Shown here one piece after another: positions 1-4,831 of a DNA stretch of 5,593 bases. The translations under genes and the position numbers were made by a program. Numbering within the stretch: the stretch's first letter is position 1; each line of letters opens with the position of its first letter. The notes below the pieces were generated by a model. The model was not told the origin of the DNA and did no database searches. It saw nothing but the letters and a program-made list of their open reading frames with translations. The DNA comes from Terriglobales bacterium (GTDB lineage Bacteria > Acidobacteriota > Terriglobia > Terriglobales > Gp1-AA117): positions 1-5,593 of the forward strand of contig JASLFF010000212.1 of NCBI GenBank assembly GCA_030150795.1, given 5' to 3'.

Positions 1-178
1 TTTCGTAACTTGCTTCCGCGGGTTCCCGCGCACTATTTCCACGTTGAAAGACCACGAATCCTTGCTTTGCTGCCACCAGTTATTTGTGTTGCGGAGAGCT
101 ATACATTTTTAAAGATTTATGCCCAAACGGGATTAGCAAACACAATCTAAAGCGATTCAAAGTTTTACAAAAAGTCGA

Positions 179-208
179 TTGACAGAGGTTTCGGTTATGG
201 ATTATTAC
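179..208 (+). promoter_or_regulatory. Candidate sigma70-like promoter for first araC-type gene
   Basis: A perfect TTGACA (179-184) is followed after 18 bp by TATTAC (203-208), 4 of 6 against TATAAT. Transcription would start near 215 and give a leader of about 170 nt before the ATG at 387. The -35 match is good but the -10 is mediocre and the spacer is 1 bp longer than ideal, so this is only a candidate. Confidence 0.3.
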
Positions 209-276
209 GGTGTTGAAAATTCGAGTGCCAAGTGAGTGAGAGATTGCATGCGCGGTGCGATGTCTCCGAATCGGCG

Positions 277-360
277 ATGAAGTTTGTTTTGCCCGGCTTG
301 CTCCTCTTAGCATTTGCTCCGGCCCAAATTCCCCTGGCCGGCCTGCACTTAGCCAATTGA
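277..360 (+). other. 27-codon signal-peptide-like small reading frame
   Basis: ATG at 277 to TGA at 358-360 encodes a 27-residue peptide starting MKFVLPGLLLLAFAPAQ. It has one N-terminal lysine, a leucine-rich hydrophobic core and an AxA-like region, as a Sec signal peptide would. No good Shine-Dalgarno precedes it. Just upstream a six-codon frame (260-280) ends with its TGA overlapping this ATG. It stops 26 nt before the first AraC-type gene. It may be a leader peptide, the 5' remnant of a deleted exported-protein gene, or chance. Its LLAF codons overlap one copy of the GCTAAG motif, which offers a second explanation for that part. Confidence 0.2.
306..317 (-). repeat. GCAAATGCTAAG motif, inverse copy
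   Basis: Read on the minus strand this 12-mer is GCAAATGCTAAG, identical to 789-800 on the plus strand and sharing AAATGCTAA with 1812-1820. A shorter GCTAAG core also sits on the minus strand at 348-353, 42 bp away. The position in the leader of the first AraC-type gene suits an operator for an AraC-family protein, but binding is inferred only from recurrence. Confidence 0.35.
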
Positions 361-386
361 GACGTTAGACCCTTCAAGGAGTCTGC

Positions 387-710
387 ATGCCGGAAGATTA
401 CCGCATTCGCAAGGTGCTGGAATCACTAGAAGATGACCCATCCACAAGTGTTCGTGAACTTGCCAGCCGGGTGAATCTCAGCTGCTCACGGCTGGGACAC
501 TTGTTCAAACTTCAGATGGGCGTGGCTCTGAGCCATTTTCTCGCGAATGAGCGACTGGAGAAAGCAGCGGAACTCTTGCGGCAAACCGAGCTCTCAATTA
601 AGGAGATTGCCGTGCGCGTTGGTTATCATCATTCGTCCAGCTTTGATCGCGGATTTCAAAACAAGTTTGGCGCTCCCCCCGTGGACTTCCGCAGAAGAAG
701 CCGTTCTTAG
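387..710 (+). CDS. Stand-alone AraC/XylS-family DNA-binding protein (first copy)
   Basis: This 107-residue protein consists almost wholly of the AraC/XylS DNA-binding domain. The first helix-turn-helix is about residues 20-41 (VRELASRVNL, then a recognition helix ending HLFK). A linker helix with AAELL follows, and the second helix-turn-helix is about 69-93 (LSIKEIAVRVGY, then SSSFDRGF). The family signature then closes with F94, P98 and F101. There is no cupin or other effector-binding domain, so it resembles SoxS (107 residues) and MarA in architecture. Such proteins are usually controlled by their amount rather than by a bound ligand. The ATG has AAGGAG 5 nt upstream. By hand alignment it shares roughly half its residues with the second copy at 1095-1580, so the two look like tandem duplicates. 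Its stop codon overlaps a CTTAGC motif (706-711). Targets are unknown; the downstream copper oxidase operon is a reasonable guess. Confidence 0.9.
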   Translation: MPEDYRIRKVLESLEDDPSTSVRELASRVNLSCSRLGHLFKLQMGVALSHFLANERLEKAAELLRQTELSIKEIAVRVGYHHSSSFDRGFQNKFGAPPVDFRRRSRS

Positions 711-774
711 CCGAAGCGGTTCCGCCTGCCCGCCTTGGTTTTCCATTGGAAAATTCTTACTTTCAGCGTCCTAA

Positions 775-800
775 GCTAAGGAATAGCTGCAAATGCTAAG
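775..800 (+). promoter_or_regulatory. GCTAAG direct repeat, possible AraC-type operator
   Basis: GCTAAG occurs at 775-780 and again at 795-800, exactly 20 bp start to start, about two helical turns and close to the spacing of AraC half-sites. The second copy is within the 12-mer GCAAATGCTAAG that recurs inverted at 306-317. The pair ends 9 bp before the -35 of the candidate promoter at 810-838, where an activator touching RNA polymerase would sit. Function is inferred from spacing and recurrence. Confidence 0.4.
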
Positions 801-809
801 CAATACTGG

Positions 810-838
810 TTGACTCAGATGTGTTGTTCCTGTGAAAT
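810..838 (+). promoter_or_regulatory. Candidate promoter for second araC-type gene
   Basis: TTGACT (810-815, 5 of 6) is followed after 17 bp by TGAAAT (833-838, 4 of 6). The start would lie near 845, giving a leader of about 250 nt before the ATG at 1095. The weak -10 and the GCTAAG pair immediately upstream fit an activator-assisted promoter. No other evidence supports it. Confidence 0.3.
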
Positions 839-1015
839 CCCTAGACATCGTGCAGCGACCAGAATCCGAACGCGGGATCAGGACTCGCGCTGGGGTTGAG
901 GGTTCGCCCACTTGAACCTGCACAAAATCGAAGCTGATCTCGACGGATAAGAATCGGCTCGATGCAGTAATCACTTTACCACCAGGATAGAGGGAAGCAG
1001 TCTGTAACAGATTGT

Positions 1016-1032
1016 CGGCGGCAATGCCGCCG
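1016..1032. repeat. Short G/C-rich inverted repeat in leader of second araC-type gene
   Basis: CGGCGGCA and TGCCGCCG flank a single A, which in RNA would give a 7-bp stem with a 3-nt loop. No T-run follows, so it is unlikely to be an intrinsic terminator. It lies about 60 bp before the ATG at 1095 and could be a leader hairpin or a small dispersed repeat. Confidence 0.3.
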
Positions 1033-1094
1033 GTTCAACATCAACCCATATTCGTCAGCGGGCAGTGGCGGATCTGGATGGTGAAGGGGCTTCC

Positions 1095-1580
1095 ATGTGC
1101 GCGGATCAGTCTTCTGCCAAGAAGAACGGAGTAAGAACCACTTCGTTCAATCTGGAACTCATAAAAACAGCTACAAAAAATGGGACTGCCAATTGCAATG
1201 GCTTACCTCCGCGCGCGTTGATCCCTGTGGTCGAGGATTGCCGCCTGCGCAAAGTGCTGCAGATGATTGCATCGAATTCACAACAAAATATTCAAGAACT
1301 GGCGCAAGAGTGCAATTTGAGCGAGTCCCACTTGCAGCACCTGTTCAAAGAATCCACGGGGCTGGGACTGGGGCGGATGCTGGCCGATCAACGAATGCAA
1401 CGCGCAGCCAAGTTGCTTGGGCAAACCAATCTCAGTATCAAAGAGATTGCGTGGACCGTTGGCTATGAACACACCTCAAGCTTCACTCGTGCGTTTGAGC
1501 GTTATTTCCGTGAAGCGCCGCGAAGCTTCCGCCAGAAGCACGGGCGACAGAACGGCAACGGCATGAAGGAGCAGTTCTAG
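1095..1580 (+). CDS. AraC/XylS-family transcriptional regulator (second copy)
   Basis: This 161-residue protein has an N-terminal stretch of about 47 residues without a recognisable domain, then a full AraC/XylS DNA-binding domain. The first helix-turn-helix is about residues 64-85 (NIQELAQECNLS to HLFK). The second is about 113-136 (LSIKEIAWTVGY to SFTRAFERYF), followed by the family's P142 and F145. The domain begins with VEDCRLRKVL, matching PEDYRIRKVL in the first copy, and about half of the aligned residues are identical. I chose ATG 1095 because GAAGGGG ends 5 nt upstream. A GTG at 1065 in the same frame would add ten residues but lacks a good ribosome binding site. The N-terminal extension is too short for a standard effector domain, so ligand sensing is doubtful. 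Likely targets are its own region and the oxidase operon 408 nt downstream; this is inference. Confidence 0.9.
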   Translation: MCADQSSAKKNGVRTTSFNLELIKTATKNGTANCNGLPPRALIPVVEDCRLRKVLQMIASNSQQNIQELAQECNLSESHLQHLFKESTGLGLGRMLADQRMQRAAKLLGQTNLSIKEIAWTVGYEHTSSFTRAFERYFREAPRSFRQKHGRQNGNGMKEQF

Positions 1581-1592
1581 CACCATTACGTT

Positions 1593-1820
1593 TTGAAACT
1601 CCTGCCGAAACTGCATGGGAACAAATTAACAGTGCGCGAGCTTGCTCCCAAAGTAGAGCTTCCTTCTAACTTTTTTCTTTCCAGTGCAGAACAAGACCCG
1701 TCGCGTTCAGTCCAAACGCAATTACCCAATTCCCAAACGGACCCTTTTTTAATCAAGCCAGACGACAGAAATCGTCCGCATTCATTGCTTGGATTTCAGA
1801 GCACCCGCACAAAATGCTAA
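1593..1820 (+). pseudogene. Probable remnant of a third AraC-type DNA-binding domain
   Basis: This frame follows the stop codon of the second AraC-type gene without a frame change (1581 onward). Its start reads KLLPKL, a short loop, then TVRELAPKVEL. That lines up with KVLESL and SVRELASRVNL of the first copy, including the characteristic VRELAxxVxL of the first helix-turn-helix. Within VRELA the codons differ from the first copy only at third positions, as expected of related coding sequence rather than a recent DNA copy. After about residue 25 (position 1670) similarity ends and the rest (rich in Q, P, S and N) has no recognisable domain. The only start is a TTG at 1593 with no ribosome binding site. 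The second helix-turn-helix is absent. A decayed tandem duplicate is the simplest reading; a chance match of about ten residues is the alternative. Confidence 0.4.
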
Positions 1821-1841
1821 CAAAAAGACAATTCAGCTAAC
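1812..1841 (+). promoter_or_regulatory. GCTAAC direct repeat upstream of the oxidase operon
   Basis: AAATGCTAAC (1812-1821) is followed by GCTAAC at 1836-1841, with cores exactly 20 bp apart, the same spacing as the GCTAAG pair at 775-800. Nine bases (AAATGCTAA) are shared with 791-799 and with the minus strand of 306-317. The pair ends 146 bp before the oxidase ATG. No strong -35/-10 pair is visible just downstream, as might be expected for an activator-dependent promoter. Function is inferred. Confidence 0.35.
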
Positions 1842-1868
1842 GCTTCAGTGTTCGGGAGAAACGCGGAG

Positions 1869-1878
1869 AGACTAGTCT
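1869..1878. promoter_or_regulatory. 10-bp perfect palindrome upstream of the oxidase operon
   Basis: AGACTAGTCT is a perfect palindrome about 110 bp before the oxidase start, followed directly by another small palindrome, GTCGAC (1879-1884). It could be an operator half-site pair near the transcription start. It does not resemble a CueR- or CsoR-type copper operator. A 10-bp palindrome can arise by chance. Confidence 0.2.
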
Positions 1879-1900
1879 GTCGACTCTGGTGCGGGGCCGC

Positions 1901-1969
1901 ATGTCGATGGATGAAGAAACCCGCACCGTTATCCGCAACGTTTTTGAAACATGGTTGTCAGGCGGCTAA
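1901..1969 (+). other. 22-codon small reading frame in the oxidase leader
   Basis: ATG at 1901 to TAA at 1967-1969 encodes a 22-residue peptide, MSMDEETRTVIRNVFETWL plus three residues, which looks like an amphipathic helix and has a plausible coding composition. It is in the same frame as the oxidase gene and its stop is 18 nt before that ATG, with the oxidase ribosome binding site in the gap. The frame is open back to 1841, with a GTG at 1889 as an alternative start. No clear ribosome binding site precedes either start. It may be a translated leader coupled to the oxidase gene, or chance. I know no matching family. Confidence 0.25.
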
Positions 1970-1987
1970 ACGCAGAGGAGGCAAGGC

Positions 1988-4018
1988 ATGTATTTCAACG
2001 TATTCGGCGAAAAAGTTTCCAGACGACGCTTTAAAGAAATGTGTGAGGCCGCCAAGAACCGGCGCGAATTGATCGCCGCCGGGCTCACCAGCCGGCGCGA
2101 CCTCTTTAAAATGGGGCTGCTGACCGCAGGTGGCATGTTGGTCGCCAAGAGCGGGTTGAGCGCCCGGGCGCAAACAACAGTTCAAACCAACCAGCCGCCG
2201 AGTTCGGGGCAAAACACCAGTCCTGGCACAAATCAGAACTGCGTGCCCGGCAACCAGACGGCCAGTCCGCCGACCAGAGCTTTCATCCAGCCTCTGAACA
2301 TCATGCCAGTAGCCAGGACGGTGCATTCGTTGACCCCCGCGCCCACCGAGAACCCCAATGTGGGTGCAGGTGAAGTTCGAGCCGCTGCCTTCCAAGCACC
2401 GCAGATTGACGCCACGCGGTTCCCAGTGGTTCCCGGAACGCTCTATCAGATGAACCAGCGGCAGTTCACAGCCAGTTTTTCGCCCGACTTGCCCAACCAG
2501 ACCGTCTGGGGGTTCGACGACAACAGCGGCAGGGGTACGCGCAGTCCTGGTTATACCTATCAGGCGTTTTACGGCCAGCCGCAGTTGACGCGCAACATCA
2601 ACTCGCTGCCGAATGTAAATCAGGTCAACAACACTGGTTTCGGAATGCCTTCGGTGTCCACCCACTTGCACAACGCGCACAACCCCTCAGAATCCGATGG
2701 CAATCCCTGCGACTTCTACCCCGCCGGACATTTCTGCGATCAGTACTATCCCAACGTGCTGGCCGGCTTCAACTCCACCAACGCACCCAATGGCGACATC
2801 AATGAATCGCTGAGCACATTGTGGTATCACGATCACCGCGTGGACTTCACTTCGCAGAACACTTACAAGGGCCTGTTCGGCTTCTATTGCCTGTTCAACC
2901 AATTTGACACCGGCAGTGACGAGACTGGTTTCCGCCTGCCCAGCTTCCCGCAGCACGATATCCCGCTGGCCTTCAATGACAAGGTGTTCGATCCCCAGAC
3001 TGGCCAATTGGTGTTCGATTTATTCAACCTGGATGGAATCCTTGGCGACAAGTTCCTGGTCAACGGTGTGATCCAGCCATTTCTCAATGTGGAACCGCGC
3101 CGCTATCGCTTCCGCCTGCTCGACGTCGGCCCATCACGCTTCTACGAGTTCTTCCTGACAGGTAATGTGGGAGGAACAGGTTCAGCCACGACGAACCCCT
3201 ACTTCCTGATTGGCACGGACGGGAACCTTCTTCCCCATCCAGTCCAGGTTAATAGCGTCCGCATCGGCCCGGCTGAGCGCGTGGACGTGATCATCGACTT
3301 CAGCAAGTTCGCCGGCAAGACTCTCTATCTGGAAAACCGACTGAACCAGCTTAGCGGCCAGGGGCCTGCGGCCGTCGATAGCCAGCTTGCTCCTCAGAAC
3401 AGCTCTACAACCGAGTGCAGCCTGGTACTGAATGATCCCAATAATCAGGGAGCCATCAAGCCTGCCGGCGGTGGCAACCTGATCCTGCAGTTCCGCGTGA
3501 GCGGCACGCCAGTGACTGACAACAGCGTGGATCCGGCGACGAATCCATCCTTCTATCAGTTGCCGTCCACCACTCCCACGCCACGTATTGTCCGTACCTT
3601 CAAATTTGACCGCTTGAACGGGCAATGGTCGATCAACGGCCAGTTCATGGACTGCGGCTATGGAAATGGTGGAACGGGTGGCGAGTCTACGGAGACCTTC
3701 CGCTTCACGGTACAGCAGAACAGCGTAGAGCACTGGCTCTTGACTAACCTCTCGGGCGATTGGACGCACCCCATCCACATCCATCTTGAGGAGCACCAGA
3801 TCATGAACCGCAACCGGGTGGCGCCAACCGTGCCCACCGATCTCGGGCGCAAGGACGTTACCCAGTTGCATCCCAACGAGCGCGTGGAGCTGTTCTTCCG
3901 CTTCCGGGACTGGCTGGGCAAGTACCCGATCCACTGCCATAACGTTGTCCATGAGGACCATGCCATGATGGCAATCTGGCATGTTCAGCCGCAGGGCGAC
4001 AACATCCTGGTGCCATAA
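1988..4018 (+). CDS. Tat-exported multicopper oxidase, CotA/bilirubin-oxidase-like
   Basis: This 676-residue enzyme should couple one-electron oxidation of a substrate at a type 1 copper to four-electron reduction of oxygen to water at a trinuclear copper cluster, in the periplasm or outside the cell. All four copper motifs are present: HLHNAH (H226, H228), WYHDH (H281, H283), HPIHIH (H594, H597, H599) and HCHxxxHEDHAMM (H649, C650, H651, H655, with M660 as probable axial ligand). The ESDG stretch after the first motif, the IGTDG region and the C-terminal HEDHAMM are typical of the CotA/bilirubin oxidase/phenoxazinone synthase branch. The Tat signal is SRRDLFK at residues 35-41, then a hydrophobic stretch and a probable cleavage after SARA (61). 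A second pair, SRRRF, lies at 11-15. At 676 residues it is longer than CotA (about 510). The extra length includes a P/N/Q/T-rich stretch after the leader and a cysteine-containing insertion between the first two copper motifs. The ATG has AGGAGG 6 nt upstream. The substrate (phenolics, metals such as Mn, Fe or Cu, or bilirubin-like compounds) cannot be read from the sequence. Confidence 0.96.
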   Translation: MYFNVFGEKVSRRRFKEMCEAAKNRRELIAAGLTSRRDLFKMGLLTAGGMLVAKSGLSARAQTTVQTNQPPSSGQNTSPGTNQNCVPGNQTASPPTRAFIQPLNIMPVARTVHSLTPAPTENPNVGAGEVRAAAFQAPQIDATRFPVVPGTLYQMNQRQFTASFSPDLPNQTVWGFDDNSGRGTRSPGYTYQAFYGQPQLTRNINSLPNVNQVNNTGFGMPSVSTHLHNAHNPSESDGNPCDFYPAGHFCDQYYPNVLAGFNSTNAPNGDINESLSTLWYHDHRVDFTSQNTYKGLFGFYCLFNQFDTGSDETGFRLPSFPQHDIPLAFNDKVFDPQTGQLVFDLFNLDGILGDKFLVNGVIQPFLNVEPRRYRFRLLDVGPSRFYEFFLTGNVGGTGSATTNPYFLIGTDGNLLPHPVQVNSVRIGPAERVDVIIDFSKFAGKTLYLENRLNQLSGQGPAAVDSQLAPQNSSTTECSLVLNDPNNQGAIKPAGGGNLILQFRVSGTPVTDNSVDPATNPSFYQLPSTTPTPRIVRTFKFDRLNGQWSINGQFMDCGYGNGGTGGESTETFRFTVQQNSVEHWLLTNLSGDWTHPIHIHLEEHQIMNRNRVAPTVPTDLGRKDVTQLHPNERVELFFRFRDWLGKYPIHCHNVVHEDHAMMAIWHVQPQGDNILVP

Positions 4019-4033
4019 CGAGGGCCATAACCG

Positions 4034-4062
4034 GCGCTCCGCACAACGATTGTGCGGGGCGC
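4034..4062 (+). repeat. Intra-operon hairpin between oxidase and SCO genes
   Basis: GCGCTCCGCACAA (4034-4046) pairs with TTGTGCGGGGCGC (4050-4062): 13 pairs including one G-U wobble in RNA, with a 3-nt CGA loop. There is no T-run after it; instead the SCO ribosome binding site begins at the next base (GGAAGGGAG, 4063-4071). It is therefore not a standard terminator. It might protect the upstream mRNA from 3' decay, partly attenuate transcription, or influence SCO translation. The stem is seen directly; the role is inferred. Confidence 0.6.
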
Positions 4063-4079
4063 GGAAGGGAGATTCGATC

Positions 4080-4739
4080 ATGCCTGATGTATCACGAAGA
4101 AAGTTCCTGCGCTTGACGGCTACCGCGCCCCTGGCGGCCACCGTTCTCGCCAAAAGCGCAGCGGCGGCGGCTCCGAAAGTTTGGCCCACGGTGACCGAGG
4201 AATCCGCGCGCCGACGCCTCCAGCAACTCAATCTGCCCAATCTTCCCCTCGTCACTCATGAGGGCAAGAGGGTGTTGTTCTATGACGATCTGGTCAAGGA
4301 CAAGGTCGTTTCTTTCAATTTCTTCTACGCCAACTGCGACGAAGTCTGTCCGTTAGTGATGGCCAACCTAGCTAAGGTGCAGAAGCTGCTGGGAAACCAG
4401 GTGGGCAAAAAGTTCTTCATGTATTCGTTCACCTTGAAACCGGATGAGGACACGGTTGAGGTGCTCAGACACCATCGCGCTATGTACGGCGCTGGACCGG
4501 GCTGGACCTTTCTCACTGCCACACCGGACAACATGGAAAAGCTTCGCAAGGCGATCGGGTTCTCATATCCCGATCCGGCCATCGACAAGGATAAAACCCA
4601 GCACATCGGCAACATTCGCTACGGCAATGAACCGCTAATGTACTGGTCGGCTTGTCCGGGGATGGCTAAAGCCAAGTGGGTGGCGGAAACGCTGGAATTG
4701 ATGATTCACCCTGACGGAAGCCGGGTTCTGGTGCCCTGA
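4080..4739 (+). CDS. Tat-exported SCO1/SenC-family copper chaperone or thiol oxidoreductase
   Basis: This 219-residue protein has the thioredoxin-like SCO fold, known in the family for delivering copper to the CuA site of cytochrome oxidase or keeping its thiols reduced. The copper- and redox-active residues are present: C86 and C90 in FYANCDEVC, and H175 in DKTQHIGN. An YSFTLKPDED segment and a GPGWTFLTATPDN segment match the family's usual order. The N-terminus (SRRKFLRL at 5-12, an alanine-rich core, probable cleavage near AAAAAP at 27-32) is a twin-arginine signal. There is no lipobox cysteine, so the mature protein should be soluble, whereas many SCO proteins are membrane-anchored. I chose ATG 4080 for the strong AAGGGAG 8 nt upstream and because the signal begins there; an in-frame ATG at 3981 lies inside the oxidase gene. 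It starts 61 nt after the oxidase, which suggests that copper loading or electron transfer for that enzyme is its job. Confidence 0.94.
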   Translation: MPDVSRRKFLRLTATAPLAATVLAKSAAAAAPKVWPTVTEESARRRLQQLNLPNLPLVTHEGKRVLFYDDLVKDKVVSFNFFYANCDEVCPLVMANLAKVQKLLGNQVGKKFFMYSFTLKPDEDTVEVLRHHRAMYGAGPGWTFLTATPDNMEKLRKAIGFSYPDPAIDKDKTQHIGNIRYGNEPLMYWSACPGMAKAKWVAETLELMIHPDGSRVLVP

Positions 4740-4759
4740 TGTTGGTTGTTGACGACAGA

Positions 4760-4817
4760 TAGGGCCGCAGTTGTCAAACAGATTCTTCATTCCGGGACGC
4801 ACGAAAATGCGGCCCTA
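4760..4817 (+). repeat. Intra-operon inverted repeat between SCO and unknown gene
   Basis: TAGGGCCGCA (4760-4769) is perfectly complementary to TGCGGCCCTA (4808-4817), with 38 nt between. The right arm ends at the base before the GGGAGGA ribosome binding site (4818-4824) of the next gene. No T-run follows. A 10-bp G/C-rich stem at this position could act on translation start or mRNA processing; the long loop makes a terminator unlikely. Confidence 0.5.
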
Positions 4818-4831
4818 GGGAGGACAAAGTT

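Larger units (their letters stand above)
1..386. other. Upstream intergenic region, no convincing gene
   Basis: I find no credible protein-coding gene here. The minus-strand open frames have no recognisable domain and low-complexity, arginine-rich composition typical of chance frames. It does hold a small inverted repeat at 17-30 (CGCGGG, TT, CCCGCG) without a following T-run, a candidate promoter at 179-208, three inverse-strand copies of GCTAA (133-137, 307-311, 349-353) and a 27-codon frame at 277-360. It ends with the AAGGAG ribosome binding site (376-381) of the first AraC-type gene, 5 nt before its ATG. Confidence 0.6.
711..1094. other. Intergenic region between the two araC-type genes
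   Basis: No gene is supported in these 384 bases. They hold a short A/T palindrome (TTTTCCA, T, TGGAAAA at 739-753), the GCTAAG direct repeat (775-800), a candidate promoter (810-838) and a G/C-rich inverted repeat (1016-1032). The minus-strand open frame at 771-974 has no recognisable domain. The region ends with GAAGGGG (1083-1089), the ribosome binding site that supports the ATG at 1095. Confidence 0.6.

Noticed and set aside
17..30. Possible terminator of an upstream gene
   Set aside because: The 6-bp inverted repeat has no T-run after it and no upstream gene is visible.
880..930. tRNA-like stretch with GGTTCG and a following GAACC
   Set aside because: No acceptor stem, anticodon arm or proper T-loop could be assembled around it.
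1848..2072. Plus-strand open frame of 74 codons overlapping the oxidase start
   Set aside because: It is out of frame with the oxidase gene, has a GTG start without a clear ribosome binding site, and shows no recognisable domain.
1958..2680. Minus-strand open frame of 240 codons
   Set aside because: It is antisense to the oxidase's N-terminal half, with no recognisable domain; the plus-strand gene has a Tat signal, copper motifs and a strong ribosome binding site.
3981..4079. Longer start for the SCO gene, beginning inside the oxidase gene
   Set aside because: The extra 33 residues would place the Tat signal internally; the strong ribosome binding site and the signal both point to ATG 4080.
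3182..4255. Long minus-strand open frame of 357 codons
   Set aside because: It lies antisense to the oxidase and SCO genes, shows no recognisable domain and has the R/A/V-rich composition typical of a GC-rich antisense shadow.
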